From Paenibacillus amylolyticus (GTDB lineage: Bacteria; Bacillota; Bacilli; Paenibacillales; Paenibacillaceae): a DNA stretch of 64,000 nt. The DNA lies in contig NZ_BCNV01000001.1 of the NCBI RefSeq assembly GCF_001570725.1, positions 3,658,001 to 3,722,000 of the forward strand. Direction: 5' to 3'. A program made the translations under genes and the position numbers. Within the stretch, counting starts at the first letter, position 1. Every line of letters begins with the position of its first letter. Below, one piece after another: positions 23,165-31,767 of this stretch. Below the pieces are notes generated by a model, which was not told the origin of the DNA, did no database searches, and was given only the letters and a program-made list of their open reading frames with translations.

Positions 23165-25117
23165 TTATTCAGCAATCATCTTGGGAAACTCATCCAGCAG
23201 CATATCGCTCGTCAGCATATCTTCATAATTCCATTTGGACTCGATAAAAGTAACTTTTCCACTTTGCACAGCGGGGAGCTTTTTCCACAGTGGTGTTTCC
23301 AGCAGTTCCTTGAAGGACGATTCGGCTTCATCATTCTCAGGATACAATACGAACAAATGGTCACCTACCAGCATCTCGTGCATCAGCTCAGGTGAGATTT
23401 CAATGAACGGGGAGCCTGCGGCCGGCTCAATGCCTTTCACCTTCTCAGACATCTTATAGCCTTGCGGCTGGTACAACAGTTCAGGCACTCCGCCTGTTTT
23501 CATCAGATACATCGTCCGATCCCAATAATACATCAGCACCACAGCCGTTTCGCCTTCAGCGACTTGGCCTTGAGCCCGTATCTCGCTCCACATCTTCTCT
23601 GCCTTGACATTGTAATCAGCCAGCAATTGCTTGGCCTCATCCTGTCTGCCTACAATCTCCCCGATCACCGGAAGACGCTCGTTCAATGGCAAATTCTGAT
23701 CAAAGACAACGGTCGGTGATATTTTGGATATTTCATCATACTGCTTATCCAGTACATAACCCAGCATGGTCAGATCAGGTTCCAGGGACAGAATTTTCTC
23801 AAAACTCGTGGGAAAACCGATATCCTCTGCGGGCGTGATCTCTTTATCCTCATATGCCGAATTGGCAATAAATCTACGGTCGATCCCGACAGGTTGTACA
23901 CCCAGCGCAAGCAGATCTCCAATGGAATTGCCCTGAAGCACAACACGTTGCGGCTTCTCCGGTATACTGACTTCATGTCCCTGATTGTCCGTGTATAGCC
24001 TTCCGGAAGGCGTTGTGCTGGCCTGTTGACTCGTTTGCGTTTCTACAGTTGATGTAGATGTTGTGCCTGCATTCCCCCCGGCAGGTGCGCAAGCGCTGAC
24101 CATAATGGTCAGGCATAACAGCATGACAGCCCCCAATGATACTTTGGTATTTCTGTACATCGATAAATCGTCCCTCTCTATATGTTGATAATGATTATCA
24201 TATTCATTACCAATATAACCTTGTCCTCTGCGTTCTGCATTAGACAATCTAAGCCTGGTTATAGGACGATCCATTCTTTTCGTTTGATCACGAGCTTCTG
24301 ACCTATAATTACCGGGTGTTACTCCCACCGTCTTCTTGAAAATGCGGATAAAGTAAGATGCATCCGTGTACCCCACACCCGACGCCACTTCTTGTAAAGA
24401 AGCCTCTGTTTGTTCCAGCAATTCACAGGCTATTTCCATTCGAACTTGAATCAAATAATCAATGAGACTGTTTCCGGTCTTATTTTTGAACTGTTTTGCT
24501 ACATATGGAGCACTATAGTTAAGCCGCTCAGCAACCGTGGATAACGTTATTGATTCCCTGTAGTGTTCACGTATGTACGCAGTGGCTTGCTCAACTAGAT
24601 CAGGTTTAACATTAGCTTCCGTATGTATCTTCCATTGTCTCTCAACTTCGTACGCAAACTGATACAGCTGCGATTTCACCTGCAATCGTTCCAGTGAGTT
24701 GGGCTTCAGCCAGATGTGAAGCATTTGCTTAAGTTGAAGCAGCAATTCCACCGGATCATTGGGAGCAAAAGCATATTTCCTTTGAAATGGACTACTGCTT
24801 TCAAATTGTCTTTGGACAGACGGTACAGCCGTGTTGGAGAGAGAAGTTTTATATAACACCAGATAGTATTCCATTCTCTCTCTAACCGGACCGATATCCA
24901 GATGACCTCCCTTCCCACTATGGATGATATAAAAACGTTCAACATCATGCTTCACACCATCGAGCCGAAAACAAGCGGTACCACGAGCAATATATAGATA
25001 TCCAGATGCAGGAAAACGATAGGAGCTCAACGCTTCACCTGGATTTAGAAACTTATAGCGAATATCCATGAGTTGAATATTGGTATAATCCCATAACATT
25101 AAATCATCGTCGTTCAA
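23165..25117 (-). CDS. AraC regulator fused in frame to a siderophore-binding lipoprotein (second copy of this design)
   Basis: 650 residues, paralogue of the 15120-17081 gene. Cupin-like sensor (1-140), AraC domain (about 175-275, ASLQEVASGVGYTDASYFIRI), linker with RPITRLRLSN and DNHYQH, then Met320 starting a lipoprotein signal peptide (MYRNTKVSLGAVMLLCL, lipobox VSAC) and a ferric-siderophore binding fold (about 365-650). As in the first copy, DNHYQH is encoded by a perfect Fur box (24186-24200), and Met320 (24160) is preceded by GAGAGGGA at slightly long spacing. TTG start with AAAGGGGG upstream. A second Fur box precedes the whole gene (25150-25163). Products may be a membrane-spanning receptor-regulator, a separate lipoprotein, or both. 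Confidence 0.82.
   Translation of the reverse strand: MNDDDLMLWDYTNIQLMDIRYKFLNPGEALSSYRFPASGYLYIARGTACFRLDGVKHDVERFYIIHSGKGGHLDIGPVRERMEYYLVLYKTSLSNTAVPSVQRQFESSSPFQRKYAFAPNDPVELLLQLKQMLHIWLKPNSLERLQVKSQLYQFAYEVERQWKIHTEANVKPDLVEQATAYIREHYRESITLSTVAERLNYSAPYVAKQFKNKTGNSLIDYLIQVRMEIACELLEQTEASLQEVASGVGYTDASYFIRIFKKTVGVTPGNYRSEARDQTKRMDRPITRLRLSNAERRGQGYIGNEYDNHYQHIERDDLSMYRNTKVSLGAVMLLCLTIMVSACAPAGGNAGTTSTSTVETQTSQQASTTPSGRLYTDNQGHEVSIPEKPQRVVLQGNSIGDLLALGVQPVGIDRRFIANSAYEDKEITPAEDIGFPTSFEKILSLEPDLTMLGYVLDKQYDEISKISPTVVFDQNLPLNERLPVIGEIVGRQDEAKQLLADYNVKAEKMWSEIRAQGQVAEGETAVVLMYYWDRTMYLMKTGGVPELLYQPQGYKMSEKVKGIEPAAGSPFIEISPELMHEMLVGDHLFVLYPENDEAESSFKELLETPLWKKLPAVQSGKVTFIESKWNYEDMLTSDMLLDEFPKMIAE
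24186..24200. promoter_or_regulatory. Perfect Fur box inside the second AraC-lipoprotein frame
   Basis: TGATAATGATTATCA, the canonical 15-bp core (symmetric around its central base). It lies 26 nt before the internal ATG at 24160 on the minus strand, the same spacing as in the 15120 gene, and is translated as DNHYQH in the fusion. Confidence 0.9.
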
Positions 25118-25149
25118 AATAATTCCCCCTTTCCTATGGAAGTATAATT

Positions 25150-25163
25150 GATAACAATTATCA
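25150..25163. promoter_or_regulatory. Fur box upstream of the second AraC-lipoprotein gene
   Basis: GATAACAATTATCA (core TGATAAxxATTATCA with T before it) 33-46 nt upstream of the TTG start at 25117. Confidence 0.8.
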
Positions 25164-25349
25164 TTTACAACAATAACATTTTAACTTCTACATCGTTCAG
25201 TTCAAAACGAAAGATTTCCGACTTCATAGAACTATCGACATTCAACATATCTTCATTCAAGCTTCATTCTCTCCCTATCACTTCTATAGTAAGATGATGT
25301 GGACTTACCCATGAACTAGATACTGCAATTCCACAAGGAGGATTTCCAT

Positions 25350-26069
25350 ATGAAAAGTTATCTTGTGTTCGGTGCAAGCAAAGGATTAGGAGATGCCTTC
25401 GTCAGAGGTGTGCCCGAACAGGGCGATAAAGTCTGGGTCGTTTCTCGAAGCAGACCGGAAAGCCTGGATTTGATTGATGGTGTACAGCGGATATGGATAC
25501 AGGCAGATCTTTCTGAGCTGAATGCCGCCACCATTGTTACGGACCAGTTGAAGAATGAACCTTTGGATGTACTCATATACAATGTAGGCATTTGGGAGAA
25601 GGAAGGCTTCGAGGATCACTATACGTTCGATAAAGACGAGCCTGCGGACATCAGTCATCTGATCCATGTTAATATCACTTCAACCATCGTATGTATTCAG
25701 GCATTATTGCCTCATCTACGACAATCTGCAGCGGGCAAAATCATTCTCATTGGTTCAACAGCGGGTCTCAATAATGCCAATAGTACACAAGTATCTTTTG
25801 TCGCCTCCAAGTTTGCCATTCGCGGAATCACTGAGGCTTTGAGAGAACATACCAGACATGACGGCATCGCCGTTACATGTATTAACCCCGGAGAACTGGC
25901 AGCGGAGATCCCTTATGAAGAAGGACCGGATCGAGCTCTTGCTACGTCTGACGGGACACGTATTCCGCTTCAGGATATGGTTTCTATCGTTCGTTGTATT
26001 GTTAATTTGTCCAAAGCAGCTTGTGTAAAAGAAATCAACATGCCAGCACTAACGGATATGAACACCTAG
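25350..26069 (+). CDS. Short-chain dehydrogenase/reductase with catalytic Tyr replaced by Phe
   Basis: 239 residues. Glycine-rich cofactor motif GASKGLGDAF (residues 8-17), YNVG in place of NNAG (about 77-80), catalytic Ser136 in IGSTAG, and Lys154 in the YxxxK position. The tyrosine of YxxxK is Phe150 (SFVASK, codon TTT at 25797-25799). Without this tyrosine hydride transfer to carbonyls is normally lost, so the protein may bind NAD(P) for regulation or have a different chemistry. RBS AAGGAGG just before the ATG. It is an isolated gene divergent from the AraC-lipoprotein fusion. Confidence 0.85.
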   Translation: MKSYLVFGASKGLGDAFVRGVPEQGDKVWVVSRSRPESLDLIDGVQRIWIQADLSELNAATIVTDQLKNEPLDVLIYNVGIWEKEGFEDHYTFDKDEPADISHLIHVNITSTIVCIQALLPHLRQSAAGKIILIGSTAGLNNANSTQVSFVASKFAIRGITEALREHTRHDGIAVTCINPGELAAEIPYEEGPDRALATSDGTRIPLQDMVSIVRCIVNLSKAACVKEINMPALTDMNT

Positions 26070-26109
26070 TTAGAATAAGAAGAAGATTCCTATACTTAAC
26101 TGTGCGCCA

Positions 26110-26143
26110 AAAGCCCGACTCTCTTAAAAAGAGAGCGGGCTTT
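26110..26143. terminator. Strong bidirectional terminator
   Basis: Fifteen-pair stem AAAGCCCGACTCTCTT / AAGAGAGCGGGCTTT with one mismatch and a short A-loop, T-run TTTTTCG on plus and TTTTGG on minus; between the converging SDR and chemoreceptor genes. Confidence 0.88.
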
Positions 26144-26167
26144 TTCGCAGTTTAACCGTCAATACCT

Positions 26168-27913
26168 TTATATTTTAAACCCTTTGACAAGGTCGTTAAG
26201 ACGTAGCGCACTTTCCTTCACTTGATCTGATTGACTCGTTACTTGCAGTGATTGCTCAGTAGAGGACACCATATGTTCAGCAATATGCTGACTTGATGCA
26301 GCGGATTGCTCACTGGCTGTCGCAATTTCATGAATCGCTCTCACCAACGTCTCAACAGTTTCATTCACCTGTCGTGCTGTCGTGTGGAGATCATTCACCG
26401 TGTTGGCTTGTTCAACTGCATGAGTGTAATACTCATCTGCCGTATCTTCCAACAACTTATAGTCATTGCCCACCTGATTGAACATAAAGGTAAGCATTTC
26501 CTTCGCGCTAGAAGACAGAAGAGCGACGGACGCTGTAACTTCACTTGTAACATGCCGAATCTCGTCTGCAGCTTGTCTGGAGCCATCTGCCAATTTGCGG
26601 ATCTCCTCAGCTACAACGGCAAAACCACGTCCTGCTTCACCTGCACGAGCCGCTTCAATGGAAGCATTCAATGCGAGCAAGTTGGTCTGCGAGGTAATAT
26701 CCAGAATGGACTGGGACAGAACACCGATCTGGTCCACTGCATGTGCACGCTCCAGCGCATCATTCATCTTCACGCTTGCACTTGTATACATATCCTGAGC
26801 TGCCTTACTAGACACACTAGCCTCCTGCTTCAGAACCTCAGCTTTGCCGCTAGTAACATTAGCAGACTCGGCCTTCTCCTTGGTACGGGCGGAGATGTAT
26901 TCCGTCGCTCGAAGGACCTCATTAACGGATTGATTCATATTTTCAGTATATGCAGAAGTCTCTTCCATCGTTGCCGATAACTCTTCTACCGTTGCAGACA
27001 CCTCACGTATGCGCTCATTGAGTTCCGACATATTTTGATTCGTGAGGTCACTCATCTCATTGATCTGCTGAGACTCATTCACCACACTTGTAATTACATT
27101 TGAAGTGGAACCCGTCATGTTATGAATGGCACGGGCAATGACACTAATTTCATTCTTACCTTGAAGCAACTGGGGAGCAATGGTAGCTGCCAGGTTGCCC
27201 TGTGTAACCTCTTCACAGTAGCTATTGATTGCACGCATCCGACGACGAATATTTCGAATCGTCAGATAGGACATAATGACCAAAACAGCCAGTGAAGTGA
27301 GGAGAACTATACCAAGAAACAGCGCTGCATCTCGAATGGTATCTTGGGTTTGCGCATATAATTTTGCAGATTCTTCTTCATTATATGTACTTAACTTCGT
27401 AACCGTTTCTACAATAGCTGTACTGCTTTTATTAATTCGATCTCTTTCCTCATCATCATAGGTTCCCGTTGTTTTCTTGACGTTCATGATCTGTTCAATG
27501 TCCTGGTCGTAAACTTCCAGCTTCGCCTTGAGATCATTGAAGATTTCTTGTTCTGTTGCATCAAGAGTTCTTGCGGAAAACTCGTCCATTCCACCCATCA
27601 CATTTTTCTTGTTCTTCTGAACTTGCTCATATTGCTTGTCCGTATATTCTTGCTTATCGAGAAGCTTGGTATAGTTGGCACGCATATTATAGAAATCAGC
27701 CTTAATTTCCAAAATATTGGTCTGATGCAAGAATCGATCTGTATATAACGCGCCCTGTGCCAGTCTTACATCATTCATACCAAATATGCCGAATAGAAAT
27801 AGTACAACGAGTCCAATCAAACTAACGGCAATCATTAATATCAAGGTTGTCGTTATCTTCAGCTGTCGAATCCCTCTCCCCCCTGATTTACTACTCCCTG
27901 ATTTCTTAGACAT
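26168..27913 (-). CDS. Methyl-accepting chemotaxis protein with four-helix-bundle sensor
   Basis: 581 residues. Cytosolic basic start, TM1 (about 20-45), an extracytoplasmic mostly helical region (about 45-200) with the spacing of a 4HB_MCP bundle, TM2 (about 195-220), HAMP (about 220-275) and a long signalling coiled coil whose hairpin tip reads [20 protein letters not shown], then [16 protein letters not shown]. It signals through CheA/CheW to the flagella. Divergent from the second chemoreceptor at 28183 with 269 nt between starts. An ACCGATAC motif upstream (near 27965) resembles a sigma-D -10 element but the -35 is poor. Confidence 0.92.
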   Translation of the reverse strand: MSKKSGSSKSGGRGIRQLKITTTLILMIAVSLIGLVVLFLFGIFGMNDVRLAQGALYTDRFLHQTNILEIKADFYNMRANYTKLLDKQEYTDKQYEQVQKNKKNVMGGMDEFSARTLDATEQEIFNDLKAKLEVYDQDIEQIMNVKKTTGTYDDEERDRINKSSTAIVETVTKLSTYNEEESAKLYAQTQDTIRDAALFLGIVLLTSLAVLVIMSYLTIRNIRRRMRAINSYCEEVTQGNLAATIAPQLLQGKNEISVIARAIHNMTGSTSNVITSVVNESQQINEMSDLTNQNMSELNERIREVSATVEELSATMEETSAYTENMNQSVNEVLRATEYISARTKEKAESANVTSGKAEVLKQEASVSSKAAQDMYTSASVKMNDALERAHAVDQIGVLSQSILDITSQTNLLALNASIEAARAGEAGRGFAVVAEEIRKLADGSRQAADEIRHVTSEVTASVALLSSSAKEMLTFMFNQVGNDYKLLEDTADEYYTHAVEQANTVNDLHTTARQVNETVETLVRAIHEIATASEQSAASSQHIAEHMVSSTEQSLQVTSQSDQVKESALRLNDLVKGFKI

Positions 27914-28182
27914 ACATACTCCTCCGGTTCTCCATAGGTCTATATTTCACAACGTGATACTTATAGTATCGGTGCATAGTAGTCTCAATTGTTAGCTATA
28001 TGTAAAGTTGTGCATCCTTCTGCTCCAATATGATGTCACTTCCACTACTTTCTCGATCCGATCTTAATTCCATTTCTGTTGATTATTTTTCGTTTAGCCT
28101 ACGGAAATCTACATAAATATATATATTATTCCGACATATAATTAGGCGCTTTTAGCTTAATACACATCTGGGGAGATGGAAC

Positions 28183-30255
28183 ATGTCAAACATTTTAAAG
28201 AAGCGGGGACTACAGAAACCACGAACTTCCAGCATCGCGAACACATTATCCATTGTGCTATTGGTCATTATCGTTGTCGTCTTTGCCGTCCTGGGGACGT
28301 TCATGTATTCAAGCACACAAAACATTCTGGTCAAACAACAAGAGTCTATGCTTCAGACCAAGACACAAGCGATTGTAAGTGAGTTCGATGCACTATTCAA
28401 AGAAAAAGGTTCACTGGTCAAACAAATGTCTACCAATAAGTTGTTTCGGCAATACATAGAAACGACCGAATCGGCAGAGGTCGCGGCCAGTTCCACATAC
28501 GCAGCGGAAACGCAGGAAACGCTCGCAGCCATCGTGAAGGAAGAGCCTTCGTTCGCTGATGCCTGGATCGCAGGTTTGGGAGGTAAAGGCTTCTGGCTGC
28601 AAAATGATGGTGCGGCTTCCGCCCCGGATTTTGATATCCAAACACGCCCATACTATAATCCGGCTGTAGCCGCAGACGGGTTATATTTCTCCGATCCGTA
28701 CATTGATCTTGCAACAGGCAGTGTGCTCATGGGCATATTCTATCCAATCAAAGATGACAGTGGTCAGCTCCTCGGATTTGCCGCAGCCGATATTGCATTT
28801 AAGGATATCCCGGCGATTATGGAGAGCTATTCACTAGGAAGCACGGGTTACTCCATTCTACTTTCCAAGACCGGAGATATTCTCTACCATCCGGATCAGG
28901 AGAAAGTGTTGAAAGAAAAGATTACGGACACGACTGGCGATATTGGGGATATCGGCAAAAAGATGATCGCTGGAGAGTCTGGAGTGCAGCTAATTAATGA
29001 CAACGGGGAACGTCGTTATATTGGCTACGCAACCAGTAAAGATACAGGGTGGTCCGTAGGTCTGACCATATCCGAGAAAGAAGTTCTCGCGGAATTAAAA
29101 ACATTCACATGGATTACGCTTGGCGGATTTGCCGTTGCGACCATTCTGCTCGTGATCATCAGTTACATTACACTTCGTTATCTGCTCAGAGCAATTCCAC
29201 AACTGCTTGCCAAGATCAAGCTGATTGAACAAGGGGATCTGACGGTTCAGCTGGATGCAAAGTCCAATAATGAGATCGGTCAGATTGCTCAAGGCTTGAA
29301 TTCCATGGTGCAGAAGATTCAAGGCATGCTGCAGATGGTTGGTAGCTCGGCTCATGTCTTGAATCAGTCGTCTAATGATCTGCAAGCCATATCTTCAAGA
29401 ACGGCAGGGACCATGAACGATACGTCTACAGCCATCAATGAGATTGCCAATGCGACCAATTATCAATCCATTGAGACGGAAAATATTTTACGCAAAACAG
29501 GTTCATTATCGAATCAAATCGATGAAATTGCGACGGATGCTCAAGCGATCGAGACGATGGTGCAGACATCTGTTGATCAGAGCGGCCAAGGACTCTTAGT
29601 CGTTGAACAACTCTCCAAATGGGCTGAGGAAAATCACAATTCAACACAGGCAATGTCCTCCATTATTCAGGAGATTGATCTGAGCCGTAATGAAATATCC
29701 AGTTTTGTGGACACCGTAAAACAAATTGCTTCACAAACCAACCTGCTGGCACTCAATGCATCGATTGAAGCTGCTCGTGCTGGTGAACAGGGCAGAGGTT
29801 TTGCTGTCGTGGCCGAAGAAGTGCGTAAGCTTGCGGAACAAACTGCACAGGCGACAGAAGAAATCAACAAGAAGGTACGTGTGATTGAAGAGAAAACCAA
29901 CATCTCGGTTGAACATACCGTGCGTGGTATGAACATTGCGGATGAAAATGCCAAATCCGTAGAGGACACCAAACAAGTCTTCTTCAGTATCAACAAGGAC
30001 CTGGAAGATTTGAAATTGCGCATGGTCCAGATCACTGGCAATACAACCAATGTTCATAAGCATAAAGATGAAATTTTCCAAGCGCTGGAGATTATCTCAT
30101 CTACTACAGAAGAGAACTCTGCTTCAACGGAAGAAGTTAGCGCAAGCACGCAGGAACAATTGGATAGCATTGAACAGGTGGCTGATCTTTCGAAGCAGTT
30201 GAATCAATTATCCAATAAGTTGCAAGACGAATTAAGCCAGTTCAAGGTCGAATAG
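28183..30255 (+). CDS. Methyl-accepting chemotaxis protein with dCache sensor
   Basis: 690 residues. TM1 (about 22-46), a large extracytoplasmic double-Cache (dCache_1) sensor (about 50-300) with [15 protein letters not shown] and the 'YFSDPYID ... [11 protein letters not shown]' ligand-site pattern. Next come TM2 (about 306-330), HAMP (331-385) and a signalling domain with tip [20 protein letters not shown]. dCache receptors usually bind amino acids or related small molecules; the ligand is unknown. RBS GGGGAGATGG. Divergent partner of the 4HB receptor. Confidence 0.92.
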   Translation: MSNILKKRGLQKPRTSSIANTLSIVLLVIIVVVFAVLGTFMYSSTQNILVKQQESMLQTKTQAIVSEFDALFKEKGSLVKQMSTNKLFRQYIETTESAEVAASSTYAAETQETLAAIVKEEPSFADAWIAGLGGKGFWLQNDGAASAPDFDIQTRPYYNPAVAADGLYFSDPYIDLATGSVLMGIFYPIKDDSGQLLGFAAADIAFKDIPAIMESYSLGSTGYSILLSKTGDILYHPDQEKVLKEKITDTTGDIGDIGKKMIAGESGVQLINDNGERRYIGYATSKDTGWSVGLTISEKEVLAELKTFTWITLGGFAVATILLVIISYITLRYLLRAIPQLLAKIKLIEQGDLTVQLDAKSNNEIGQIAQGLNSMVQKIQGMLQMVGSSAHVLNQSSNDLQAISSRTAGTMNDTSTAINEIANATNYQSIETENILRKTGSLSNQIDEIATDAQAIETMVQTSVDQSGQGLLVVEQLSKWAEENHNSTQAMSSIIQEIDLSRNEISSFVDTVKQIASQTNLLALNASIEAARAGEQGRGFAVVAEEVRKLAEQTAQATEEINKKVRVIEEKTNISVEHTVRGMNIADENAKSVEDTKQVFFSINKDLEDLKLRMVQITGNTTNVHKHKDEIFQALEIISSTTEENSASTEEVSASTQEQLDSIEQVADLSKQLNQLSNKLQDELSQFKVE

Positions 30256-30349
30256 TACAAGTGAGTCTCCATCCTCTTCTCATTTGCGCCTGATCCATTT
30301 ATTATAAATAGATATGTGTGTACGAAGAGGATTGGAGGAACACATCATC

Positions 30350-31522
30350 ATGAACTTTGCTAAACGTATGGACCACTTCGGTGAAGGAATCTTCACCCGG
30401 CTGCTGGAGATCAAACGCAATCGCCTGGAGAATGGACAACCTGTCATCGATCTCAGTGTAGGTACACCCAATATTCCACCTGCGCAGCATATCATCACCG
30501 CACTGTGTGAAGCTGCTGCTGATCCGTTGAACTATATATACGCGGTGAATGACCAGAGTGAGCTGCTGCAAGCCACAAGTGAGTGGTACAAGCAGCGCTA
30601 TCAAGTCGAGTTGGACCCGAAGACACAGGTATGTTCCTTACTCGGTTCACAGGAGGGACTGGCGCATATCTCCCTCTCCATCGTGGACGAAGGAGATCTC
30701 GTTCTGGTACCTGATCCCTGTTATCCTGTCTTCGCTGATGGACCTTTATTGGCCGGAGCAGAGCTGTATTATATGCCGCAAAAAGAAGAAAACGGATATG
30801 TTATTCAGCTTCAGGATATTCCGGAAGATATCGCTCATCGAGCGAAATTCATGCTGGTCTCCTATCCCAACAATCCGACAACAGCGATGGCACCGGATCA
30901 GTTCTATCTCGACTTGATTGCCTTTGCCAAGAAGTATGATATTATCGTGCTCCACGATAATGCGTACAGTGAACTCGTATTTGACGGCAAGTCATGTGGA
31001 AGTTTTCTTGCGTTTCCTGGCGCCATGGACGTGGGTGTGGAATTCAATTCCTTATCCAAAACCTATGGCCTGGCCGGAGCCCGAATCGGCTTCTGTGTGG
31101 GCAATGCAACCATGGTCTCCATGCTGAAAAAGCTCAAATCTAATATGGATTACGGTATGTTCCTACCGATCCAAAAAGCAGCAATTGCTGCCATTACCGG
31201 AGATCAGTCCGAGGTTGAACGGGTCAGAGCGATCTATGAACAGCGCAGAGACATCCTCTGTGAGGGCTTCAGCAATCTCGGTTGGCCTATTGCCAAACCT
31301 GAAGCGACCATGTTCATCTGGAGCCGAATACCGGCCAACTACGACAGCTCGGAGCAGTTCGCCATGGATCTGGTTACACATGCAGGAGTCATCGCAACGC
31401 CAGGGAGTGCCTTTGGCCCTTCAGGTAAAGGTTATGTGCGATTCGCCCTCGTTCAAGATATTGAAATATTACAGCAAGCCGTACAGTCAGTCGATGACAG
31501 CGGGATTTTGAAATCCAGCTAA
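30350..31522 (+). CDS. PLP-dependent aminotransferase (class I/II), LL-diaminopimelate-aminotransferase-like
   Basis: 390 residues, fold type I. Visible landmarks are SVGTPNIPP near the N-terminus, VSYPNNPTTA (about 180), the HDNAYSELVFDG loop, and the PLP-binding lysine in FNSLSKTYGLAGARIGF (about 235). The C-terminal arginine is in GYVRFALV. It transfers amino groups between an amino acid and a keto acid; the closest remembered group is the DapL/MalY-like class, but substrate cannot be fixed. The start is the ATG preceded by TTGGAGGAA rather than an upstream in-frame codon. A long structured terminator follows. Confidence 0.87.
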   Translation: MNFAKRMDHFGEGIFTRLLEIKRNRLENGQPVIDLSVGTPNIPPAQHIITALCEAAADPLNYIYAVNDQSELLQATSEWYKQRYQVELDPKTQVCSLLGSQEGLAHISLSIVDEGDLVLVPDPCYPVFADGPLLAGAELYYMPQKEENGYVIQLQDIPEDIAHRAKFMLVSYPNNPTTAMAPDQFYLDLIAFAKKYDIIVLHDNAYSELVFDGKSCGSFLAFPGAMDVGVEFNSLSKTYGLAGARIGFCVGNATMVSMLKKLKSNMDYGMFLPIQKAAIAAITGDQSEVERVRAIYEQRRDILCEGFSNLGWPIAKPEATMFIWSRIPANYDSSEQFAMDLVTHAGVIATPGSAFGPSGKGYVRFALVQDIEILQQAVQSVDDSGILKSS

Positions 31523-31553
31523 CGGGAGTACGATTCGAATGTGTTCAATTCAG

Positions 31554-31634
31554 AATCCCCTCAAGGTACACGCAGGAGTAAGAGCTTTACGTTAGATAAC
31601 GTGATCCTCTATTCCCTGTAGACCTGAGGGGATT
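31554..31634 (+). terminator. Large branched terminator after the aminotransferase gene
   Basis: Outer stem AATCCCCTCA (31554-31563) / TGAGGGGATT (31625-31634), extended by GGT/ACC, followed by eight Ts. The 60-base interior holds a second perfect hairpin ACGTTA-GA-TAACGT. Larger than the other terminators in the window. Confidence 0.75.
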
Positions 31635-31727
31635 TTTTTTCATTTGCCGAGGATTAGACATCCATTAGGTGATATTGCTAAACAAGATCGTAAGATCGTG
31701 AGATGAATGGTACCACATGACAGCAAA

Positions 31728-31750
31728 AAGCCTGCTCGGGGAGCAGGCTT
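31728..31750 (-). terminator. Terminator of the siderophore permease operon
   Basis: Ten-base perfect stem AAGCCTGCTC / GAGCAGGCTT with loop GGG, minus-strand T-run TTTTTGCTG, 18 nt after the permease stop. Confidence 0.88.
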
Positions 31751-31767
31751 CTTGTTTCAACAATTTT

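Noticed and set aside
27930-28150. Sigma-D promoters for the two divergent chemoreceptors (ACCGATAC near 27965; TCCGACAT near 28130).
   Set aside because: The -10-like motifs match six of eight bases, but the -35 elements are wrong in sequence or spacing.
31554-31634. Possible T-box or other riboswitch.
   Set aside because: No T-box sequence or specifier pattern, and it lies downstream of the gene with no gene to control on that strand.
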